Both the position numbers and the translations under genes were made by a program. Below are positions 1 to 6,461 of a DNA stretch of 15,072 nt, piece after piece. A model generated the notes under the pieces. It made no database searches and was not told the DNA's origin. It worked only from the letters and a program-made list of their open reading frames with translations. Source of the DNA: JAZGAE01 sp036475545. Lineage in GTDB: Bacteria; Pseudomonadota; Alphaproteobacteria; DATDPM01. The stretch is from positions 1-15,072 of the forward strand of contig JAZGAE010000123.1 of assembly GCA_036475545.1 (NCBI GenBank), written 5' to 3'. Numbering within the stretch: position 1 is the stretch's first letter; the number at the start of each line of letters is the position of its first letter.

Positions 1-168
1 GGCCACATCGATCTTGTAGCCCTGGCGCTCGCTGAGAAGGCGTTCCTCCTGGGCGACGAAAAGGAGGCACGGCTGCAAGTGGCCCGCGCTGAGAATTTGC
101 TGCCGGAGGGTTCGGCGGGCTGGATCCGCGCCCAGGACATCAAGCGGACCCTGGACGCGAAAAAATAG
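1..168 (+). CDS. C-terminal end of a probable M48-family metallopeptidase with TPR-like tail (partial)
   Basis: An open frame enters from the left edge in frame 1 and ends at TAG (166-168), giving 55 residues with no start in the window. The visible part is Ala/Leu/Glu-rich and helical (starts GHIDLVALALAEKAFLLGD, later ENLLPEGSAGW). It resembles the last TPR-like repeat and closing 'LLPEGSxGWxRAxDI' segment that I associate with alphaproteobacterial M48 (BepA/YfgC-like) periplasmic proteases, which act in outer-membrane protein quality control. The HExxH zinc site lies outside the window, so the family call rests on the tail alone. The next gene begins 9 bp downstream, so the two are probably cotranscribed. 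Another TPR protein with a similar tail is the main alternative. Confidence 0.6.
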   Translation, partial: GHIDLVALALAEKAFLLGDEKEARLQVARAENLLPEGSAGWIRAQDIKRTLDAKK

Positions 169-177
169 GCCGCAACC

Positions 178-963
178 GTGCCGCCGGGCCTTAGCCTTGT
201 TCACCGCAGCGGTGTTGGCTTGCTCGCAGGCGCGCTCCTTGCCTTGTGCGCCTGCGCCTCGCCCGAGCACACGGCGAACGCAGACGTCGCGATGGGCGCC
301 GGCGGACGCATCACCGTTGTCGGCCCCGACCCCGACTTCGATGCGGCGCGCCTGCCCGCCGGCTGGTACGCGCTCGAGGTCGGCGGCGACGCCGGTACCG
401 AGTTCTCCCTCGCAGAGAAGCAAGGCGTGCTGGCGCTCCGCCTCGAAAACGAGGGCGGTGGCGCCCTTCTGGGCCGGCACGTGCGGGCCCCTCTGCTGGC
501 TATGCCGTATCTGCGGTGGGGCTGGCACCTCGAGTCGGTCGGCGAGCAGCCGCAGGGACAGCTGCTCCCCGACAGGCCGGCGGACCTCTCCGTTCCCTTG
601 TTCCTGTTCGTCGGCTTCCGCGGCGGCGCGCCGGGCGGGCAGCCCGCGGCGGACTGGGGAAACCGAGCGGCGGGCGGTAACAAGCCACGATTCGACCGTG
701 CCCTGGTGCTGGCCTGGGGCGGCAACGCCTTGACGCCGGTTGGGCTCGACGCCGCGAGTGCGCCTCCCCGCCTCGTTCTTCACGAGGGTCTGAGAGACGC
801 CGGAAGATGGGCCATGGAGGTGGTGGACCTCTCCCAGCTCTACGCGCGGCTCTGGCCCCTGGATCGGATGGGTGATGCCGAGGTCGTGTTCATCGCGACC
901 GGGGCGGGCCCCACGAGCCACCGCTCCGTGGGCTACGTGGCCGAGGTCGTCCTCTCCAAGTGA
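178..963 (+). CDS. DUF3047-like exported protein, probable lipoprotein
   Basis: 261 codons from a GTG start 9 bp after the preceding stop, so probably the same transcript. The first ~28 residues form a hydrophobic signal (GVGLLAGALLALCACAS). LCA before Cys26 is an acceptable but not ideal lipobox (Cys at -2), so the protein is probably lipidated or else simply secreted. The body has features I associate with DUF3047: an early PAGW motif, an LRWGWHLE strand, a hydrophobic LFLFVGF segment, a WGN motif in mid-protein, and a C-terminal 'ATGAGPTSHRSVGYVAEV' region like the family's 'TDTDNTxSxAxAxFGDI' ending. These families are predicted beta-sandwich envelope proteins without a known reaction. 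I see no catalytic residue set. Position between a protease tail and a DsbA-like gene fits an envelope role. No better start is visible; the ribosome site upstream of GTG is weak. Confidence 0.6.
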   Translation: MPPGLSLVHRSGVGLLAGALLALCACASPEHTANADVAMGAGGRITVVGPDPDFDAARLPAGWYALEVGGDAGTEFSLAEKQGVLALRLENEGGGALLGRHVRAPLLAMPYLRWGWHLESVGEQPQGQLLPDRPADLSVPLFLFVGFRGGAPGGQPAADWGNRAAGGNKPRFDRALVLAWGGNALTPVGLDAASAPPRLVLHEGLRDAGRWAMEVVDLSQLYARLWPLDRMGDAEVVFIATGAGPTSHRSVGYVAEVVLSK

Positions 964-1137
964 CGGCGGGAACGTGGGCCCTTGGGGGCGCACAGAGCCG
1001 GGCCAGGCAAGGTCGCGGCGCTGTTAAGACCTTTTAAAAGATGCACCGCTTAGTTTTGATCCTTGCCTGAGTCTGCCTCGGTCACCATGATCTGGGTTGA
1101 TCGGGAATGCGACGTTGGTGTATCGGCGGGAGGTTTT

Positions 1138-1917
1138 GTGACCGGATTTCTTAAGTTCCTGCGCCCTCAGGCTCTCCTGAGAGTCGCATTGATGGTCATG
1201 TTGGTCTCGGCGGCGGTCCTGGCTTCGCACCCGGCTGGAGCCGCGGAAGAGACTCTGAGCCCTGCCGAGGTCGAGGCCATCCAGTCCGTCGTCCGCGATT
1301 ACATCCGCGAGCATCCCGAGATCGTCGGCGACGCCCTCAAGAAACTCGTGGAAAAGCAGCGCGCCGAGGAAGCGGAGCGCCGGCGCTTGAACATCCGCGC
1401 GCTCGGCAAGCAGCTGAATCACGATCCCGACTCGCCCGTCGGGGGCAACGAAGAGGGCGACGTCACCCTGGTGGAGTTCTTCGATTACAACTGCCCATAT
1501 TGCAAGGCCGTTGCGCCGAATCTGATGAAGCTGATCGAGGAGGACAAGAACCTCCGCTTCGTATTCAAGGAGTTCCCCATCCTGGGTCCGGTATCCACAT
1601 TCGCGGCGCGGGCGGCGCTGGCGTCCCGCAAACAGGGCAAGTATGTCGACTTTCACTTCGCCTTGATGACCCTGCGGGGCCGGCTCAGCGAAGCGGTGGT
1701 GATGCGGGTCGCGAAACAGGTGGGGCTCGATACCGACCAGCTGCGCTCGGACATGGCCTCGCCCGACATCGACTCCATCCTGAAGCGCAACGGCAGGCTC
1801 GCCAAGGGACTCGAGATCACCGGTACGCCGGCCTTCGTCATCGGCGTCGAACTCATCCCCGGCCAGATCGAGATCAGCAGACTCAAGGCCCTCATCGAAA
1901 AGGCGCGCAAGGGCTGA
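1138..1917 (+). CDS. Periplasmic DsbA/Com1-family thiol:disulfide oxidoreductase
   Basis: 259 codons from GTG 1138, which has GGGAGG at 1128-1133 just upstream. The same frame extends to TTG 1063, but the added residues (rich in Val, Asp, Glu and Ser) do not look like an N-terminus. Residues 1-35 form a Sec signal (LLRVALMVMLVSAAVLAS) cleaved near AGA/AEE. Residues ~36-85 are a charged helical stalk (YIREHPEIVGDALKKLVEK) like the N-terminal oligomerising region of Com1/ScsC-type proteins. The thioredoxin fold follows, with active site CPYC (Cys119, Cys122) in FFDYNCPYC, an inserted helical domain, and the cis-proline loop TGTPAF (Pro231). It probably makes or isomerises disulfides in exported proteins. 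The 174-bp region upstream contains the perfect palindrome CTTTTAAAAG at 1031-1040 and no other clear gene, so the gene may have its own promoter. The oxidase or isomerase direction cannot be told from sequence. Confidence 0.88.
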   Translation: MTGFLKFLRPQALLRVALMVMLVSAAVLASHPAGAAEETLSPAEVEAIQSVVRDYIREHPEIVGDALKKLVEKQRAEEAERRRLNIRALGKQLNHDPDSPVGGNEEGDVTLVEFFDYNCPYCKAVAPNLMKLIEEDKNLRFVFKEFPILGPVSTFAARAALASRKQGKYVDFHFALMTLRGRLSEAVVMRVAKQVGLDTDQLRSDMASPDIDSILKRNGRLAKGLEITGTPAFVIGVELIPGQIEISRLKALIEKARKG

Positions 1918-1974
1918 CGGCGCCTGCATTTCGACGGTTACGTCGGGCCCATTGACCGGCGGGGGCGGGGCGTC

Positions 1975-2379
1975 CTACTCCGCGTCGGGCTGACGCTCGG
2001 GGCGGGCTTCCTCAAAGGCCTCGAGGCCCATGCAGGCGTCATGGATCCGCATGATGGTGGGAAAGGGCGAGAGGTCGCAGCCGTATCGGCGGGCGCTGAA
2101 GACCTGCGGAACCAGGCATGCATCGGCAAGCGTCGGCGCGTCGCCGTGACAAAAACGCCCGGTCTCGGCGTCACCGGCGAGTCGGGATTCGAGGGCACAG
2201 AAGCCCTCTTCGATCCAGTGATGCATCCAACCGGTCCCCGCCTCTTCTCCCCCGCGAAGCACATCGCGAAGATAAACCTGGATGCGCCGGTTGATCAGCG
2301 GGTGGACGTCGCAAGCGATCACCTGGGCCTGGCGCGAGGTCGTTCCCTCCGCTCGAGGAAGCGCGATCCAGTCGCGCAT
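1975..2379 (-). CDS. maiA: N-terminally truncated maleylacetoacetate isomerase (GST C-terminal domain only)
   Basis: 134 codons on the minus strand, ATG at 2379-2377, only 2 bp after the hpd stop. The protein matches the all-helical C-terminal domain of zeta-class GST/MaiA: ACDVHPLINRRIQVYL, HHWIEEGF, FCHGDAPTLADACLVPQV, SARRYGCDLSPFP and a final PERQPDAE. Complete MaiA proteins are about 210-220 residues. Here the first ~80-85 residues are absent, which removes the thioredoxin-like domain with the glutathione-binding SSxxxRVR motif. No in-frame start lies further upstream, and no N-terminal piece is found elsewhere in the window. The frame has no internal stop or frameshift, so this is either a recent deletion product or a retained, non-catalytic protein. 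MaiA normally isomerises maleylacetoacetate two steps after homogentisate is made by Hpd. Translation is probably coupled to hpd. Isomerase activity is not expected from this protein alone. Confidence 0.85.
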   Translation of the reverse strand: MRDWIALPRAEGTTSRQAQVIACDVHPLINRRIQVYLRDVLRGGEEAGTGWMHHWIEEGFCALESRLAGDAETGRFCHGDAPTLADACLVPQVFSARRYGCDLSPFPTIMRIHDACMGLEAFEEARPERQPDAE

Positions 2380-2381
2380 CG

Positions 2382-3491
2382 CTAAACGACCCCGCGTCGG
2401 ATCTGGTCGGCTTCGATCGATTCGAACAGGGCCTGGAAATTACCCTCGCCGAACCCCTCGTCACTCCTTCTTTGAATGATCTCCAAGAAGATCGGTCCGA
2501 TCACCGTGGTCGTGAAGATTTGCAGCAGCCGGCGACCGTCCTTGCCCGGCTCCCCGTCGATGAGGATGCGGTTGGCACGGAGCTTCTCCATATCCTCCCC
2601 GTGGTCGGGAAGACGTTCGTCGATCTTGTCGTAATAGGTGTCGGGGACATCCATGAAAGCGATCCCGCGCGCCCTCAACGCCTCCACCGTGGCGTAGATG
2701 TCGTCGGTGCCGAGCGCGATGTGCTGGATGCCCTCGCCATTGTACGCGGCGAGGTACTCCTCGATCTGGGACTTGTCGTCGCTGGACTCGTTGATGGGGA
2801 TGCGGATCTTGCCGCAGGGGCTGGCCATGGCGCGGCTGCGAAGCCCGGTGCTCCTCCCCTCGATGTCGAAGAAGCGGATCTCGTGGAAGCCGAAATGGCG
2901 CTCGTAGAACTCCGCCCATTCGTCCATGCGGCCCCGGTGGACATTGTGGGTCAGGTGGTCGATGTAGGTGAGCCCGACGGCGGGCCCCGCCGCCGAGCCT
3001 GCTTCGGCCCCCTCCAGGGATACGAAATCCACATCGTAAATAGTCCGGGGCCCGTAACGGTCCACCAAGTAGATGACGCTCGCCCCGATCCCCTTGACCG
3101 CAGGGATGTTGAGCTCCATCGGCCCGGTTTCTGGCCCGAACGGATGGACACCTTCGGCGACCAGGCGACGGTAGGCGGCGGCCGCATCTCTCACACGGAA
3201 GGCCATCGCGCAGACCGACGGGCCGTGAAGATTGCCGAAGGCTTGGGCGAAGCTGCCCGGCTCCGCGTTGAGGATGAAGTTTATGTCGCCCTGACGGTAG
3301 AGGGTGACGTTCTTGGAGCGGTGGCGCGCAACGGCACTGAAGCCCATCTTGCGGAACAACGAGGTAAGCTGGGCCGGGTCCGGCGCGGTGTACTCGACGA
3401 ACTCGAAACCGTCGGTCTCGGGCAAACCTTCAGCCGCGCCGCACTCGTCGACGGCTTCATCTCTTGCGACGCCGGGTGTCGCGGATTCCAT
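2382..3491 (-). CDS. hpd: 4-hydroxyphenylpyruvate dioxygenase
   Basis: 369 codons from ATG 3491-3489, chosen because a strong Shine-Dalgarno (GGGAGGAGG, minus strand, plus positions 3497-3505) lies 5 nt upstream; the adjacent ATG at 3494 is equally possible on sequence content. The frame could extend to a TTG at 3536, without support. Two VOC domains are visible. The C-terminal one carries the Fe(II) facial triad: His179 in YIDHLTHNV, His257 in GEGIQHIAL and Glu337 in IFLEIIQR, spaced as in bacterial HPPD. The GFGEGNFQALFESIE tail is the HPPD hallmark and argues against hydroxymandelate synthase. The N-terminus carries ~25 acidic residues more than the short bacterial forms. The cytosolic enzyme converts 4-hydroxyphenylpyruvate and O2 to homogentisate and CO2 in tyrosine degradation. 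It is divergent from a MarR gene and followed by a maiA fragment. Later pathway genes (hmgA, fahA) are not in the window. Confidence 0.96.
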   Translation of the reverse strand: MESATPGVARDEAVDECGAAEGLPETDGFEFVEYTAPDPAQLTSLFRKMGFSAVARHRSKNVTLYRQGDINFILNAEPGSFAQAFGNLHGPSVCAMAFRVRDAAAAYRRLVAEGVHPFGPETGPMELNIPAVKGIGASVIYLVDRYGPRTIYDVDFVSLEGAEAGSAAGPAVGLTYIDHLTHNVHRGRMDEWAEFYERHFGFHEIRFFDIEGRSTGLRSRAMASPCGKIRIPINESSDDKSQIEEYLAAYNGEGIQHIALGTDDIYATVEALRARGIAFMDVPDTYYDKIDERLPDHGEDMEKLRANRILIDGEPGKDGRRLLQIFTTTVIGPIFLEIIQRRSDEGFGEGNFQALFESIEADQIRRGVV

Positions 3492-3555
3492 CATGGCCTC
3501 CTCCCATCGCGCCGACACGGGCGGGCCTAACCGCAACCGGCGCCGTGCTCGGGAC

Positions 3556-3584
3556 TTGACGAAAATCCGTCCCCAGGCTATTTA
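3556..3584 (+). promoter_or_regulatory. Candidate sigma70-type promoter of the marR gene
   Basis: TTGACG (3556-3561), a 17-bp spacer and TATTTA (3579-3584) match the -35/-10 pattern. Transcription would start near 3590, inside the inverted repeat and about 27 bp upstream of the marR ATG, which supports autoregulation. Confidence 0.5.
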
Positions 3585-3607
3585 GTTTTACATGAAACTA
3601 TTTCCAA
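3579..3607 (-). promoter_or_regulatory. Candidate sigma70-type promoter of hpd
   Basis: On the minus strand TTGGAA (plus positions 3602-3607), a 17-bp spacer and TAAATA (3579-3584) form a plausible promoter reading toward hpd. Its -10 uses the same six base pairs as the proposed marR -10, and the operator fills its spacer. The resulting leader before the hpd ATG would be about 80 nt. Confidence 0.45.
3583..3600. promoter_or_regulatory. Inverted-repeat operator between hpd and marR
   Basis: TAGTTT-TACATG-AAACTA is an 18-bp inverted repeat with perfect 6-bp arms and a partly symmetric centre. It is AT-rich in a GC-rich background, and its size fits a winged-helix MarR dimer site. It overlaps both proposed divergent promoters, so one bound dimer could repress hpd and the regulator gene together. 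Binding is inferred, not shown. Confidence 0.7.
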
Positions 3608-3616
3608 GAGCTTAAA

Positions 3617-4156
3617 ATGCAACCGCCCCGTACCGCGAAACGCAGCGGCTGCGGGCCCCGTTCGCGGACCGTGTTCGCCGCCGGGGCTGCCGCCAAGCCC
3701 GTGGCGGTTGGACCTGGTGAGTCGCTCGAGCTCGAGCATTTCTTTCCCTACCGCCTTTCGGTCCTGAGCAACCGGGTGAGCCGATCCATCGCTCGGCTAT
3801 ACTCCGAACGTTTCGGCATCAGCATCCCGGAATGGCGGGTGATGGCCGTGCTCGGGCGATTCGCGCCCTTAACCGCCAACGAGATCACCGAGCGCACCGC
3901 GATGGACAAGGTGGCGGTAAGCCGCGCCGCCGGTCGGCTGGTTGCTCGCCGATTCATCGAGCGCCGCCTTGACCCGAGCGACCGCCGCCGGGCGCTGCTG
4001 AAGCTCAGCCGACAAGGGCGGCGCATTTACCGCGAGATCGTACCGCTGGCCCAAGACGCGGAAGCAAAGCTGCTTGCGGCGCTCAGCGCGTCCGAACGGG
4101 ATCAGATCAACCGCTTGCTCAAGAAACTGGAGGGCAGGATCGCGGCTCAGATGTAA
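3617..4156 (+). CDS. MarR-family transcriptional regulator, likely repressor of hpd
   Basis: 179 codons from ATG 3617 (AAGAG a few bases upstream). Residues 1-40 are a basic, low-complexity extension (TAKRSGCGPRSRT) not needed for the fold. The MarR core starts at LELEHFFPYRLSVLSNRVSR, the dimerisation helix. The winged helix runs over residues ~75-135: FGISIPEWRVMAVL, LTANEITERTAMDKVAVSRA (recognition helix) and the wing RRLDPSDRRRALLKLS with the DxRxR signature. It is divergent from hpd across an inverted repeat, so tyrosine or an aromatic catabolite is the likely inducer; that is inference. Its stop overlaps the 3' end of the decarboxylase gene by 10 bp (convergent). Confidence 0.9.
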   Translation: MQPPRTAKRSGCGPRSRTVFAAGAAAKPVAVGPGESLELEHFFPYRLSVLSNRVSRSIARLYSERFGISIPEWRVMAVLGRFAPLTANEITERTAMDKVAVSRAAGRLVARRFIERRLDPSDRRRALLKLSRQGRRIYREIVPLAQDAEAKLLAALSASERDQINRLLKKLEGRIAAQM

Positions 4157-5277
4157 TGGGCCGAGAGCGGCGGGAAGCCGTTGAACCCGACCGAGGAATA
4201 GGTGGTGGTATATGCGCCGGCGCTCAGGATCTCGATCTTGTCGCCGGGCTCGAGGTCGAGCGGGAGCTCGTAGCCGGCCTCGTCATAGAGGACGTCGGCA
4301 CCGTCGCAGGTCGGCCCGGCCAGTATCACCGGCCCAACCGCGCTGCCGTCCTTGGACGTGCGGATGCGGTAGCGCACGGACTCCCCGATGGTTTCCGCCA
4401 AGCCGCCGAACTTTCCGATGTCGAGGTAGACCCACCGGCGCTCGTCACCGTAGGACTTGATCGAAATCAGCACCACTTCGGTTTGGATGACGCCGGCGTC
4501 ACCGGTCAGCGCGCGGCCCGGCTCGATGATCATGCCGGGTAGCCTGTTGCCGAAATGGCGTGTCATAGCCGCCATGATGGCTTCAGCGTATTCCTGGAGC
4601 CGCGGGACCGGGCCGCGGTACTGCGCCGGAAAGCCGCCGCCGAGGTTCACCATTTGCAACTCGATCCCGGCTTCGTTAAGGGCCGAGAACAGCATCACTG
4701 TCTTGCCGATCGCGATGTCCCACTTGGTCACGTCCCGCTGCTGGGAGCCAACGTGGAAGGCCACCCCGTGGGGCTCGAGCCCGCTGTCGCGCGCGCGGAT
4801 CAAGAGGTCACGCGCCATGTCGACTTGGCATCCGAACTTTTCGGAGAGCGGCCAGTCGGCACCGTCGTTGGCCATGAGAATCCGGCAGTAGACTTTCGAT
4901 CCAGGCGCAGCGTTCGCGAGCTTCTCGAGTTCCGCATCGCTGTCGAAGGCAAAGAGCCGCACGCCACGACCGAAGGCCGCGGCTATGTCGCGCTCCTTCT
5001 TGATGGTGTTGCCGTAGGAGATGCGCTCAGGCCCCGCCCCGGCCTCGAGGCACCGTTCGACCTCGGAGAAGCTGGCGGCGTCGAAACTGGAGCCGAGATC
5101 GACCAGCAGCGAGAGTATCTCGGGCGCCGGATTGGCCTTTACCGCGTAAAACACCTCCGCCAGCGGCAGGACACGGCGAAGGGTCACGTAGTTCTCCGCG
5201 ATCACGTCGAGATCGACGACCAAACACGGGGTTTCCGGCCGCCTCTCGGCCAAGAATCGGGCGATCTTCTCGTTCAT
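4147..5277 (-). CDS. Fold-type III PLP-dependent ornithine (or lysine/ornithine) decarboxylase
   Basis: 376 codons from ATG 5277, with GAGGA about 9 nt upstream. An alanine-racemase-like TIM barrel holds the PLP lysine in FYAVKANP (Lys47), then HVGSQ (175-179), the phosphate-binding GGGFPAQY (213-220) and EPGR (252-255). The C-terminal beta-domain holds GPTCDGADVLY, with the catalytic Cys324-Asp325 pair that completes the partner's active site in the dimer, and GAYTTTY (354-360). This is eukaryotic-type ODC architecture as found in Alphaproteobacteria. It makes putrescine from ornithine, and some relatives also make cadaverine from lysine; substrate preference cannot be read here. Diaminopimelate decarboxylase (LysA) is unlikely given the ODC-type CDGAD motif and ~376-residue length. 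It is convergent with marR, overlapping by 10 bp. Confidence 0.93.
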   Translation of the reverse strand: MNEKIARFLAERRPETPCLVVDLDVIAENYVTLRRVLPLAEVFYAVKANPAPEILSLLVDLGSSFDAASFSEVERCLEAGAGPERISYGNTIKKERDIAAAFGRGVRLFAFDSDAELEKLANAAPGSKVYCRILMANDGADWPLSEKFGCQVDMARDLLIRARDSGLEPHGVAFHVGSQQRDVTKWDIAIGKTVMLFSALNEAGIELQMVNLGGGFPAQYRGPVPRLQEYAEAIMAAMTRHFGNRLPGMIIEPGRALTGDAGVIQTEVVLISIKSYGDERRWVYLDIGKFGGLAETIGESVRYRIRTSKDGSAVGPVILAGPTCDGADVLYDEAGYELPLDLEPGDKIEILSAGAYTTTYSSVGFNGFPPLSAHYI

Positions 5278-5386
5278 CGCTCGCTGTCCTCGGATTGGCA
5301 GGCGGGGTACGCCCTCGGTTGGGATTCCAGGAGTTCGACCCCCGGTGCCTTTTCGCGGCGCGGGCGACCGGGTGTGAGCCTATATA
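5278..5386 (-). promoter_or_regulatory. Leader and candidate promoter of the decarboxylase gene
   Basis: On the minus strand TATATA (plus 5381-5386) is a good -10 with only a weak, T-rich -35 region upstream (a run of T/C opposite 5400-5415). A transcript starting near 5374 would have a leader of about 97 nt, in which CCCGGT and ACCGGG arms (plus 5341-5346 and 5367-5372) can pair. Alphaproteobacterial ornithine decarboxylase genes are known to carry the conserved speF leader RNA, so this region is a candidate. I cannot confirm that fold by eye. Confidence 0.35.
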
Positions 5387-5470
5387 CCCCAGACCTCGGG
5401 ATGAAAAGAAAAAAATGACCGCCGGCGGAGTGGTCGCGAGCCTGGCCTCCCGTCGACGGCTGAAGCCGCA

Positions 5471-5498
5471 TTGCGCCGACACGCTTGCGTGATATAAC
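5471..5498 (+). promoter_or_regulatory. Candidate promoter of the aroQ-accB-accC-aat operon
   Basis: TTGCGC (5471-5476), a 16-bp spacer and TATAAC (5493-5498) resemble a sigma70 promoter. The start would fall near 5505, downstream of the ATG at 5501. This agrees with translation of aroQ beginning at the later GTG 5540. Confidence 0.45.
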
Positions 5499-5539
5499 CC
5501 ATGGCGTTGAAAGCTTCGCTGCGGGGGTACTGTCCGGTT

Positions 5540-5992
5540 GTGACTCCCACGATCCTCATTCTGAACGGACCCAACCTCAACATGTTGGGTGAACGCGAGC
5601 CCGAGGTTTACGGCAGCGAGACACTGGCAGACATCGAGGCCGCCTGCCGCGCCAAGGCGGTCGAACTGCGCCTCGAGATCGATTTCCGCCAGTCCAACAG
5701 CGAGGCGGAGTTGGTGGAGACCATCCAAGAGGCGCGCAGCAGCCGCGCCGGGATCATCATCAACGCCGGCGCGCTCAGCCATACTTCGGTCGCTATTCTC
5801 GACGCTCTCCAGTTGGCCGAGATTCCCATCATCGAGGTGCACCTCTCAAACATCTTCCGGCGTGAGGACTTCCGTCACCACTCCTACGTCAGCCAGGCGG
5901 CGCAAGGTGTCATCTGCGGTTTTCGCGGCCAGGGGTACCTGCTGGCCCTGGAGGCGATGGCTGCAAACGTACCGGGTGGGACCAAGAGCTGA
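5540..5992 (+). CDS. aroQ: Type II 3-dehydroquinate dehydratase
   Basis: 150 codons from GTG 5540. This start is preferred over in-frame ATG 5501 for three reasons: it gives the usual family N-terminus (TPTILILNGPNLNMLG), it puts catalytic residues at the numbers known from well-studied type II enzymes (Arg19, Tyr24, Asn75, His81, His101, Arg112), and the proposed promoter would start RNA after 5501. Its ribosome site is weak (a G-run at 5522-5526). Motifs are GEREPEVYG with the flexible lid, INAGALSHTS, EVHLSNIFRREDFRHHS and ICGFRGQGY. The dodecameric cytosolic enzyme removes water from 3-dehydroquinate in the shikimate pathway. The TGA stop shares a base with the accB ATG (TGATG), so the genes are translationally coupled. 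Confidence 0.95.
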   Translation: MTPTILILNGPNLNMLGEREPEVYGSETLADIEAACRAKAVELRLEIDFRQSNSEAELVETIQEARSSRAGIIINAGALSHTSVAILDALQLAEIPIIEVHLSNIFRREDFRHHSYVSQAAQGVICGFRGQGYLLALEAMAANVPGGTKS

Positions 5993-6438
5993 TGCCGAAG
6001 TTCGACGTCGACAGCGCGCTGGTACGCAAGCTCTCGCGGCTGCTCGACGAGACTGGCCTCACCGAGATCGAATACGAGTCCCAGGGCCGCCGCATCCGAG
6101 TGGCTCGTAACGTCGCGGCCACCACTACCGCGGGTGGGAGTGCCGTCCCGGGAGAGGGTGAGGAGGGGCCTGAGAAGGAGTCCGCGGCGCCTGGGCCTGA
6201 GGAACCCGGCGCCGTGCTGGCGCCGATGGTGGGAACTGTTTACATGGCCCCGGAGCCGGGCGCGCCGCCGTTCGCAAAGGTCGGCGACACGGTGAGTGAG
6301 GGGCAGACCCTCCTCGTCATCGAGGCGATGAAGACGATGAACCCAGTCCCCGCCCCCCGTGCCGGCAAGGTGAAACGCGTCCTCGTCGATGACGGCAGCC
6401 CGGTCGAGTATGGCGAGGTCTTGATGGTCCTCGAGTAA
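5992..6438 (+). CDS. accB: Biotin carboxyl carrier protein of acetyl-CoA carboxylase
   Basis: 148 codons, ATG overlapping the aroQ stop by 1 bp. Residues 1-40 form the N-terminal helical segment (ALVRKLSRLLDETGLTEIEY). Residues ~41-72 are a linker rich in Ala, Gly, Pro and Glu. The biotinyl domain follows (residues ~74-148), with APMVGTVY, an acidic/proline-rich 'thumb' (PEPGAPPFAKVGD) and the biotinylation site EAMKTMN with Lys114. Thr replaces the second Met of the classical AMKMM; EAMKTMN is, as I recall, common in Alphaproteobacteria. BirA attaches biotin to the lysine, AccC carboxylates it, and AccAD passes the carboxyl to acetyl-CoA for fatty acid synthesis. accC follows after 23 bp. 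Confidence 0.97.
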   Translation: MPKFDVDSALVRKLSRLLDETGLTEIEYESQGRRIRVARNVAATTTAGGSAVPGEGEEGPEKESAAPGPEEPGAVLAPMVGTVYMAPEPGAPPFAKVGDTVSEGQTLLVIEAMKTMNPVPAPRAGKVKRVLVDDGSPVEYGEVLMVLE

Positions 6439-6461
6439 CGCGATCGGGGTGAAATCGGGCA

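Noticed and set aside
1024..1929. 301-codon minus-strand frame opposite the DsbA-like gene
   Set aside because: Antisense shadow; the plus strand has a signal peptide, CPYC and cis-Pro motif.
2472..3530. 352-codon plus-strand frame opposite hpd
   Set aside because: Antisense shadow; hpd carries full catalytic motifs and a strong Shine-Dalgarno.
4555..5418. 287-codon plus-strand frame opposite the decarboxylase
   Set aside because: Antisense shadow of a gene with all PLP-enzyme motifs.
6316..6345. Non-classical biotin site EAMKTMN in AccB as a defect
   Set aside because: The acceptor lysine and flanking Met residues are intact, and Thr at this position is, as far as I recall, normal in Alphaproteobacteria.
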